A stretch of 5,380 nucleotides of DNA from an uncultured Flavobacterium sp. (GTDB lineage Bacteria; Bacteroidota; Bacteroidia; Flavobacteriales; Flavobacteriaceae): contig NZ_CALFIG010000091.1 of assembly GCF_937876455.1 (NCBI RefSeq), forward strand, positions 1 to 5,380, in the 5' to 3' direction. The position numbers were made by a program, and so were the translations under genes. The notes under the pieces are model-generated. The model saw only the letters and a program-made list of their open reading frames with translations, made no database searches and was not told the DNA's origin. Shown here in pieces: positions 1-5,380 of the stretch. Numbering within the stretch: the first letter of the stretch is position 1; the number at the start of each line of letters is the position of its first letter.

Positions 1-776
1 TGTTAAATGAAATTAATACTGGACATCATCATCATTATAAAACAATTTTTATAAAAGCTTTAGACAGAAACGCTAAAGAACGGTCTAGACGATTTGACAC
101 AATTAATTCAAACGATTCTATCAGTGCTATTCATGATAAGATTAGAAATCGTTCTGTATCGTTATTTGAACCTAGACCCGAATTAAATCACGCCACAAAT
201 GCTATGTGTATTGTAGGAAGACGAACTGTTTCTGAACAATTATTTTTAGATAGACGTTCATTCTTAAATTCATTTGATTATCGAGTGGATCCTGTTGGCG
301 ACTATTTGGCTGGTATTTTAGGCGCAGTAGCACCCGTAGGTGGTGGAATTAATTTAGAATATTATTTCTCTAGAGTTGACAACCACAAACTTGGCGCTGG
401 TTCAAAATTACCACACAATGTTATGGGACTTATAGGTGTTGCAAATGGAATTGATGGTGACTTACGTCCTGGACTTCCTAGTCAAATGATAGAAGTACAT
501 GACCCTGTGCGTTTATTAATTATTGTTGAGCATACACCTGAAGCCGTTAACTATGCTATTACAAAAAATCCTGCTACATATGAATGGTTTTGTAACCAAT
601 GGGTAAATTTAGTAGTCTTAAATCCTAATGACGGAGAATTATATCGTTTTGAAAATGAAAAATTTGAGCTATACCACCCTATTGAAGTGCCTATAAAAAC
701 ACTATCAGATACATTACCTTACACACAAACAAGTAGTGAAAATTTAGCCATATGTTTAATTGATAAAACGAACTAA
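1..776 (+). CDS. dabA: DabA, zinc-binding subunit of the DAB inorganic-carbon uptake system (DUF2309/UPF0753), C-terminal part only
   Basis: This is the 3' end of a gene that begins left of the window. The reading frame is open from base 3 (first full codon) to TAA at 774-776, giving 257 residues. The ATG at 204 (residue 68) is internal, because family-like sequence runs on upstream of it (an AxERxRRF-type segment at residues 24-31 and RPELNHATNA at 58-67). Downstream are the typical DUF2309 C-terminal motifs: FLDRRSFLNSFDYRVDP (81-97), INLEYYFSRVDNHKLGAGSK (116-135), HNVMGLIGV (138-146), GDLRPGLPSQ (152-161) and HDPVRLLIIVE (166-176). In characterised DabA proteins this subunit is a beta-carbonic-anhydrase-like zinc protein that hydrates CO2 on the cytoplasmic face when bound to DabB. 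Its Cys/Asp/His/Cys zinc ligands lie in the part not present here, so catalytic integrity cannot be judged. The adjacent dabB supports the call. The segment has a run of four histidines at residues 8-11. Confidence 0.93.
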   Translation, partial: LNEINTGHHHHYKTIFIKALDRNAKERSRRFDTINSNDSISAIHDKIRNRSVSLFEPRPELNHATNAMCIVGRRTVSEQLFLDRRSFLNSFDYRVDPVGDYLAGILGAVAPVGGGINLEYYFSRVDNHKLGAGSKLPHNVMGLIGVANGIDGDLRPGLPSQMIEVHDPVRLLIIVEHTPEAVNYAITKNPATYEWFCNQWVNLVVLNPNDGELYRFENEKFELYHPIEVPIKTLSDTLPYTQTSSENLAICLIDKTN

Positions 777-780
777 GATG
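760..780 (+). other. dabA-dabB junction: stop and start separated by one base
   Basis: The dabA stop TAA (774-776) is followed by G and then the dabB ATG (778-780). There is no purine-rich Shine-Dalgarno at the usual distance, which fits Bacteroidota. Such a junction suggests that ribosomes finishing dabA start dabB directly, keeping the two subunits in proportion. An in-frame TTG at 760 is the only alternative start nearby; it would place Lys-Arg-Thr-Lys ahead of the first membrane helix and is less likely. Confidence 0.55.
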
Positions 781-2649
781 ACAAATGAATTTTTATTAGT
801 ATTTATTTTGATTCCATTAGCTGGGTTTTTTATCAGTTTTTGGCTTCCAGAAAAAAGAGAATCTCTTTTGTCTTGGACAGCTTTTGGAACCGTAGTTACG
901 CAACTTGTAACATTATGTGCCTTCATCATTTATTGGATAAGCAATGGTGCACATAATCTTAATTTAATGGAATTATCTGTTGTAAAAACAACTCATTATG
1001 AGTTTTTTATAGATTTTTTCTTTGATAAAGTAACCGCTGTCTATTTGTTTATAGGCGCATTATTAACGTCAATGATAACAACATACAGCAGGTATTACTT
1101 ACACAGAGAAAAAGGGTACAAACGTTTTTTTATGACCGTTTTATTCTTCTTTTTTGGATATAATTTAGCCATTCTATCAGGCAATTTTGAAACCCTTTTT
1201 ATTGGTTGGGAAATCATAGGAATTTCATCTTTCTTGTTAATTGCTTTTTATAGAGAACGTTATTTGCCTGTAAAAAACGCATTTAAAGTCTTTTCTATTT
1301 ATAGAATTGGTGATGTGGGCATTATTTTAGCTATGTGGGCAAGTCATCACTTATTTCATGAAAACATTACGTTTATGAAATTACATAGCTACGAATTAGT
1401 TAGTGAACATTTGCAAAATCACACCTTAATTGGCTCGTTTGTTGCGCTTTGTATAGCCTGTGCTGCAGCAGTAAAATCTGCACAAGTGCCTTTTTCCTCT
1501 TGGTTGCCAAGAGCGATGGAAGGACCTACACCATCGAGCGCTATTTTTTATGGTTCCTTATCGGTTCATTTAGGTGTATTCTTAATGTTACGCACATTTC
1601 CTTTTTGGGAACATCAAACTTCAATTCGAATTGCCATTGGTATAATGGGACTTGTAACAAGTATCTTAACCTCATTTATGGCAAGAGTACAGTCTTCGGT
1701 AAAGAGTCAGGTGGCTTATAGTTCTATATCACAAATTGGATTAATTTTTATCGAAATTGCATTAGGTTTTGATAATTTGGCCTTGTTCCACTTTGCAGGA
1801 AATGCATTTTTAAGAACATACCAATTGTTAGTATCGCCTTCTGTTGTAAGTTACTTGATTAGAGAGCAATTTTATAATTTTCAACCTAAAGAACATACTT
1901 TTGAAGATTCGCTTCCAAAGAAATTTGAATATGCTTTATATGTTTGGAGCGTCAAAGAATTTAATTTAGAAAGATTAATTAACTTTTTACTTTGGAGACC
2001 TTTAAAAATCATAGGTAAATCACTTGACTTTCTTAATTTTAAAAAGCTTATTTTCTTTTTCTTACCCACTTATTTCATTGGAGTGTTGTTTTATATATTT
2101 CAAAAAGAAATTCCTGTTCAAGTTAAAGATTTCTTACCAGAACTATTTGCCTTTATTGGTTTAGTATTTGTTTTTAAATCTTTTTCAGAACGAAAAAGTC
2201 CTTTTGTAGCTTGGTTATTAATTGTATTTAATCACTTTTGGATTGTTTTAGCTATTCTATTTAATGAAAAAATAGATTTTTTTGAAGTAACGATGTATAT
2301 CACAGGTATTTTGATTGCTGGAGTTTTAGGATATCTAGCTTTATTAAAATTAAAAAAATTAGAAAAAAGAATTCTATTAAATCAATATTTAGGACATGTA
2401 TATGAACATCCCAAATTTGCTTTTCTATTTTTATTAGCTGCCCTAGGCGTAACAGGTTTTCCTATTACCTCAACATTCATTGGCGAAGACCTATTGTTTA
2501 GCCACATTGAAAGCACACAAATTTTATTAGCTTTTTTTGTAGCAAGTAGTTTTGTCGTATCAGGGATTGCTGGAGTTAGAATATATACACGCTTATTTTT
2601 GGGTCCTCACATAAAAACCTACCATGAATTACCTTATAAATCATCTTAA
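778..2649 (+). CDS. dabB: DabB, NuoL/ND5-like proton-conducting membrane subunit of the DAB system
   Basis: The product is a 623-residue polytopic membrane protein of the proton-translocating NADH-quinone oxidoreductase subunit 5 family (Proton_antipo_M). I start it at ATG 778, one base after the dabA stop; a TTG at 760 would add six charged residues and overlap dabA. Visible motifs (623-aa numbering) are GWEIIGISSFLLIAFYRER (143-161, with TM5 Glu145), IGDVG (177-181), AAAVKSAQVPFSSWLPRAME (229-248, with TM7 Lys233), GPTPSSAIFYGSLSVHLGVF (249-268), VAYSSISQIG (312-321) and FHFAGNAFLRTYQLL (337-351). Further hydrophobic segments lie near 424-442, 453-467, 476-496, 503-523, 547-567 and 581-598. 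The WLPRAMEGPTPSSAIFYG signature and the dabA neighbour separate it from true complex I NuoL; no other nuo gene is present. Known role: it forms the membrane partner of DabA and couples CO2 hydration to proton or sodium flux. At 623 aa it is longer than a ~500-aa DabB, because of an insert at about 360-545. Confidence 0.9.
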   Translation: MTNEFLLVFILIPLAGFFISFWLPEKRESLLSWTAFGTVVTQLVTLCAFIIYWISNGAHNLNLMELSVVKTTHYEFFIDFFFDKVTAVYLFIGALLTSMITTYSRYYLHREKGYKRFFMTVLFFFFGYNLAILSGNFETLFIGWEIIGISSFLLIAFYRERYLPVKNAFKVFSIYRIGDVGIILAMWASHHLFHENITFMKLHSYELVSEHLQNHTLIGSFVALCIACAAAVKSAQVPFSSWLPRAMEGPTPSSAIFYGSLSVHLGVFLMLRTFPFWEHQTSIRIAIGIMGLVTSILTSFMARVQSSVKSQVAYSSISQIGLIFIEIALGFDNLALFHFAGNAFLRTYQLLVSPSVVSYLIREQFYNFQPKEHTFEDSLPKKFEYALYVWSVKEFNLERLINFLLWRPLKIIGKSLDFLNFKKLIFFFLPTYFIGVLFYIFQKEIPVQVKDFLPELFAFIGLVFVFKSFSERKSPFVAWLLIVFNHFWIVLAILFNEKIDFFEVTMYITGILIAGVLGYLALLKLKKLEKRILLNQYLGHVYEHPKFAFLFLLAALGVTGFPITSTFIGEDLLFSHIESTQILLAFFVASSFVVSGIAGVRIYTRLFLGPHIKTYHELPYKSS

Positions 2650-2667
2650 TTAAAAAATATTCAACAT

Positions 2668-4296
2668 ATGAATTCAAAAATTAAAAATCATATACCTGCT
2701 GATGGATTAGCAGGTTTAAAAGAAAATTTTTCAGCTGACGCACTATCAGGATTTTTAGTGTTTTTATTAGCCTTGCCTTTGAGTATGGGAATTGCTCAAG
2801 CATCAGATTTTGAACCTATCTATGGTTTAATAACCGCACTTATAGGCGGTATTATAGTGTCTTTCTTTGCTGGTTCACTTTTAACTATTAAAGGTCCCGC
2901 TGCTGGATTAATTGTAATTGTAGCAGGTTCTGTTGCAGAATTTGGAGGTGGTGAACAAGGTTGGAAATACGCTTTAGGAGCGGTAGTTGTAGCTGGCATT
3001 TTACAGGTACTTTTTGGGCTACTAAAATTCGGAAAACTGAGTGATTTCTTTCCACTTTCTGCTGTACACGGCATGTTAGCTGCAATTGGAATCATCATTA
3101 TCAGTAAACAAATTCATGGTTTATTAGGTCAAAACCCTTTAACACATGAAGGAAAGCCAATGGTTGAACCTTTAGAATTAATTAGTGCTATTCCTAATAC
3201 GTTGTCACATCCAAATGTTACAGCAATGCTTGTAGGTTTAGTAAGTTTACTAATTGTTTTTGGGTGGCCAATGTTAAAAAACAGCTTTGCTAAAAAAATT
3301 CCAGCACCAGTAATTGTTTTATTAGTTTCAATTCCATTATCATTTGCATTAGGTTTACAAAATATAGTAGATGACAAAGGCATTCCAAAATATTTTGTTC
3401 ATTTCGGAAAAGGATTAATAGATATTTTAGCTATAAATGTTAGCTTTGGTGGTTTATCACAAACTGGTGCATTTATTAAATATGTTATCATGTTTGCATT
3501 AGTTGGAAGTTTAGAAGCGCTACTAACTGTAAAAGCAATTGACATGTTAGATCCTTTTAAAAGAAAGTCTAATTACAATAAAGATTTAATTGCCGTAGGA
3601 ATTGGTAATATTTTTGCTGGAATATTGGGTGGTTTACCTATGATTTCAGAAGTAGCTCGTTCATCTGCTAATGTTAATAATGGTGGTAAAACACGTTGGG
3701 CAAACTTCTTCCATGGATTATTTATTTTATTATTTTTATTACTAGCTGTTTTTTTTAGCGATTTAATTCCAAAACCAGCATTAGCTGCTATGTTAATTGG
3801 TGTAGGATTTAAATTAGCACATCCCAAAGAATTTGCACATACATTTCACATTGGTAAAGAACAATTAGCAATTTTTTTAGTTACCATTGCATTCACTTTA
3901 TTTGAAGACTTATTAGTGGGTATAGCTGCAGGTATGTTATTAAAAATAATTATTCACCTTGTGAATGGAACACCTATTTCTTCATTATTTAAAGCACCTA
4001 CTTTAGTTTCATTTGAGGGAAACAACTATTTAGTTGAAATAGATAAAGCAGCAGTGTTTACAAACTATTTAGGAATTAAAAGTAAATTAGACGCTATTCC
4101 CACAGGCTTTAATGTTACTATTGATTTGAAAAAAACAAAACTAGTAGACCACTCTGTGATGGAAAGCTTACACTTGTTTAAACATGATTATGAAAGTATT
4201 GATAATGGTACCGTTACTATTAAAGGACTAGATAAACATCAACCATTATCTTCACATGAATTAGCGGGCAGAAAAAATAAATTTTCTAACCTTTAG
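2668..4296 (+). CDS. SulP/SLC26-family inorganic anion transporter with C-terminal STAS domain (probable bicarbonate transporter)
   Basis: The complete product is 542 residues, the normal size for a SulP transporter without a carbonic-anhydrase fusion. The membrane domain spans about residues 21-432. It holds the TM1 segment SADALSGFLVFLLALPLSMG (22-41), the TM3 KGPAAG (75-80), the TM8 LVGSLEALLTVKAIDML (278-294) with Glu283 and Thr287, and the TM10 region GGLPMISEVARSSANVNNGG (321-340). A STAS domain covers about 450-542, with the DLKKTKLVDHSVMESL segment (486-501) containing the conserved serine (Ser496) of the STAS loop. SulP proteins carry sulfate, bicarbonate, dicarboxylates or chloride in the inner membrane, and annotation pipelines often default to sulfate. 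Here the gene starts 18 nt after dabB, so bicarbonate is the most economical substrate; this is inference from context. Relative to cyanobacterial BicA, the TM8 Asp is Glu and the TM10 Ala-Thr pair is Glu328-Val329. The start ATG is preceded by an A/T-rich leader with no Shine-Dalgarno. Confidence 0.9.
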   Translation: MNSKIKNHIPADGLAGLKENFSADALSGFLVFLLALPLSMGIAQASDFEPIYGLITALIGGIIVSFFAGSLLTIKGPAAGLIVIVAGSVAEFGGGEQGWKYALGAVVVAGILQVLFGLLKFGKLSDFFPLSAVHGMLAAIGIIIISKQIHGLLGQNPLTHEGKPMVEPLELISAIPNTLSHPNVTAMLVGLVSLLIVFGWPMLKNSFAKKIPAPVIVLLVSIPLSFALGLQNIVDDKGIPKYFVHFGKGLIDILAINVSFGGLSQTGAFIKYVIMFALVGSLEALLTVKAIDMLDPFKRKSNYNKDLIAVGIGNIFAGILGGLPMISEVARSSANVNNGGKTRWANFFHGLFILLFLLLAVFFSDLIPKPALAAMLIGVGFKLAHPKEFAHTFHIGKEQLAIFLVTIAFTLFEDLLVGIAAGMLLKIIIHLVNGTPISSLFKAPTLVSFEGNNYLVEIDKAAVFTNYLGIKSKLDAIPTGFNVTIDLKKTKLVDHSVMESLHLFKHDYESIDNGTVTIKGLDKHQPLSSHELAGRKNKFSNL

Positions 4297-4297
4297 G

Positions 4298-4330
4298 ATT
4301 TTTAATTACACTTAAAATTTAATTAAAAAT
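4298..4330. repeat. Perfect 11-bp A/T inverted repeat in the gap between the SulP and DUF2490 genes
   Basis: Bases 4298-4308 (ATTTTTAATTA) are the exact reverse complement of 4320-4330 (TAATTAAAAAT), separated by 11 nt. The right arm covers the first two bases of the DUF2490 start codon at 4329, so as RNA it could partly mask that start. All pairs are A-U, there is no GC stem, and no T-run follows it, so it is not a convincing intrinsic terminator. In sequence this A/T-rich it may be chance. Confidence 0.3.
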
Positions 4331-5099
4331 GAAAAAAAACTTAAATTACCTATTAGCTCTCATTGGGCTGATAGGTTTGTTATGCCCCCATATTGCATTT
4401 AGCCAAGTAAAAACCAGTTATAATGACCTTTGGTTTCATTATGTTGGTAAAAACATGTTAAGCGAAAAAACCTCGTTTACACTTGAAGCTACGATGCGAT
4501 ATGCCGATGGATTAAATGAAAAACAACAATGGTTTATAAGACCCTCTCTTGATTATCAATTTAACAAAAAATTTATAGGAAGCGTGGGATACAGTCACTA
4601 TAATACTTATGTGTATGGCAGCCCTGCTTTAAATAAAACATCAATTCCCGAAAACCACATTTGGATTCAAGGAACTTATTCTCATTTTATAAAAAGCGTA
4701 AAGCTTACTCATAGACTAAGAGATGAAAATAGATTTGTAGGTATTGCTGTAAAAGATAACAATACAAATCAATATTATATAGACCATTATGATTATAGAA
4801 ACCGTTTGCGCTATATGATTTCGTGTACCATTCCTGTGGTAAAAAAAGATAAGAACACATTAATTTTTGCAACAATTGGCGATGAAGCCTTTTTAAATAT
4901 AGGAAGTAATGCGGGTGCAACTTTATTTAATCAAAATAGAATTATAGGCGGCATTGGTTATAATATTAACAAAAACAATCAAATTCAATTAAGTTATATT
5001 CAACAACACATTTGGAATTATACAAACACTATTCAAGAAGACAATCCCACATTAAGACTATCCTATCTAACTTTCTTTGATTGGTATAGAAAAAAATAG
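4329..5099 (+). CDS. DUF2490 family exported protein, predicted outer-membrane beta-barrel
   Basis: The product is 256 residues with a clear Sec signal peptide: MKK, a hydrophobic core at residues 7-19, and a likely signal peptidase I cut after Ala-Phe-Ser (23-25), just before Gln26. The mature part alternates polar and hydrophobic residues with many aromatics, as in a small beta-barrel, and ends TLRLSYLTFFDWYRKK. It carries the marks of DUF2490: an opening DLWFHYVGKNMLSEKTSFTL stretch (33-52), YADGLNEKQQWFIRPSLDYQ (58-77), VGYSHYNTY (86-94), PENHIWIQ (107-114), HRLRDENRF (128-136), YRNRLRYM (156-163), GDEAFLNIG (184-192) and FNQNRIIGGIGY (200-211). The function of DUF2490 is not established. 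It starts 32 nt after the SulP gene in the same direction, with no promoter or strong terminator between them, so cotranscription is likely. A role in passage of bicarbonate across the outer membrane is a guess from position only. Cys19 lies in the signal peptide but does not form a lipobox. Confidence 0.82.
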   Translation: MKKNLNYLLALIGLIGLLCPHIAFSQVKTSYNDLWFHYVGKNMLSEKTSFTLEATMRYADGLNEKQQWFIRPSLDYQFNKKFIGSVGYSHYNTYVYGSPALNKTSIPENHIWIQGTYSHFIKSVKLTHRLRDENRFVGIAVKDNNTNQYYIDHYDYRNRLRYMISCTIPVVKKDKNTLIFATIGDEAFLNIGSNAGATLFNQNRIIGGIGYNINKNNQIQLSYIQQHIWNYTNTIQEDNPTLRLSYLTFFDWYRKK

Positions 5100-5106
5100 T
5101 TACAGA

Positions 5107-5380
5107 ATGAAAAGAATAATTAGTTTTTTATTTATTTTATCAGGAATTAGCATACATGCTCAACAAAATTATTTTAATGTTCCTAGTTCAGATATTACTG
5201 AAAAGAATAAAATATTTATCCAACATCAGATAAATATTGCATCTGATGTAATTCAAAATAACACAACATTTGATTTAGGTTTAGGAAATAATTATGAAAT
5301 AGGTTTAAATGTAATAGGTTTAAATTTTGAAAAACAAAAGAATACTTATTCATTTTTTACAAGTAACATTGCTCCCTATT
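5107..5380 (+). CDS. Exported protein of unknown function, N-terminal part only; possible outer-membrane beta-barrel
   Basis: An open frame starts at ATG 5107, 7 nt after the DUF2490 stop, and runs off the right edge; 91 complete codons are visible. The N-terminus MKRIISFLFILSGISIHAQQ is a standard Bacteroidota signal peptide, with cleavage probable after His-Ala at residues 17-18. The mature part begins NYFNVPSSDITEKNKIFIQH and then shows alternating strand-like stretches (IFIQHQINIA, TTFDLGLGNNYEIGLNVIGL) typical of outer-membrane barrels of the transporter-like type. Glycine-aromatic-rich strands and the absence of any membrane helix after the signal peptide support an outer-membrane or periplasmic location. 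I do not recognise a named family. The tight spacing says it belongs to the same transcription unit as the DUF2490 gene. Confidence 0.75.
   Translation, partial: MKRIISFLFILSGISIHAQQNYFNVPSSDITEKNKIFIQHQINIASDVIQNNTTFDLGLGNNYEIGLNVIGLNFEKQKNTYSFFTSNIAPY

Noticed and set aside
204..776. ATG at 204 as the start of a separate 190-aa protein
   Set aside because: The same frame is open back to base 3 and encodes DUF2309-like sequence there, so this ATG is an internal methionine of dabA.
1449..1721. 90-aa + strand frame inside dabB
   Set aside because: It lies wholly within the conserved TM7-TM11 coding region in another frame, with cysteine/serine-rich composition unlike a real protein; a shadow.
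1881..2069. Minus-strand 62-aa frame opposite dabB, and a 71-aa frame at 4705-4920 opposite DUF2490
   Set aside because: Short antisense shadows of real genes with no start signals or recognisable features.
778..2649. Complex I subunit NuoL (NADH dehydrogenase)
   Set aside because: The neighbour upstream is dabA, no other nuo genes are present, and the WLPRAMEGPTPSSAIFYG motif differs from NuoL.
2820..3098. Minus-strand open frames opposite the SulP gene (also 2888-3085, 3129-3383, 3573-3827)
   Set aside because: All are antisense to well-conserved SulP membrane segments, with unnatural composition and no family features.
3718..3750. Low-complexity T/A-rich repeat
   Set aside because: It simply encodes a Leu/Phe/Ile-rich membrane helix of the SulP transporter with A/T-rich codons.
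2668..4296. Annotation as a sulfate permease
   Set aside because: This is the default family label; there are no sulfur-assimilation genes here and the dab neighbours favour bicarbonate, though the substrate is unproven.
4297..4328. Promoter of the Bacteroidota type (TTTG / TAnnTTTG) or a terminator before the DUF2490 gene
   Set aside because: No match to the -7 or -33 consensus was found, and the inverted repeat lacks GC pairs and a following T-run.
4329..4404. Lipoprotein signal in the DUF2490 protein (Cys19)
   Set aside because: The residues before the cysteine are Gly-Leu-Leu, not a lipobox with a small residue at -1, and a good signal peptidase I site follows at Ala-Phe-Ser.

Overview
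The window looks like part of the chromosome of a low-GC member of the Bacteroidota, most likely a flavobacterium. It is strongly A+T-rich, uses TTA for leucine heavily, shows no clear Shine-Dalgarno sequences ahead of its starts, and carries a DUF2490 protein of the type common in that phylum. No rRNA or other taxonomic marker is present, so this placement is inference from style and protein families.

All real genes lie on the + strand, tightly packed with gaps of 1, 18, 32 and 7 nt, which reads as one operon. From left to right they are: (1) the C-terminal 257 residues of a DabA (DUF2309/UPF0753) protein whose start lies upstream of the window; (2) dabB, a NuoL-like proton-channel membrane subunit, starting 1 nt after the dabA stop; (3) a complete SulP-family anion transporter with a C-terminal STAS domain; (4) a complete exported DUF2490 protein, predicted outer-membrane beta-barrel; (5) the first 91 residues of another exported protein, cut by the right edge.

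DabA and DabB together form the DAB/MpsAB inorganic-carbon accumulation system. DabA is the zinc carbonic-anhydrase-like soluble subunit, and DabB couples it to the membrane cation gradient. The SulP protein is a likely bicarbonate or other small-anion transporter. Putting DabAB and SulP together suggests that the locus supplies CO2/bicarbonate, in a heterotroph probably for carboxylations such as anaplerosis, fatty-acid and nucleotide synthesis. The two exported proteins behind them raise the possibility of an outer-membrane part of the same pathway; this is a hypothesis.

The most interesting points are the five-gene arrangement, the unusual order of segments in the C-terminal half of DabB, and the two glutamates at the predicted substrate/cation site of the SulP protein. 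No RNA genes, mobile elements, CRISPR arrays or convincing promoters or terminators were seen. No non-coding stretch is longer than 32 nt.
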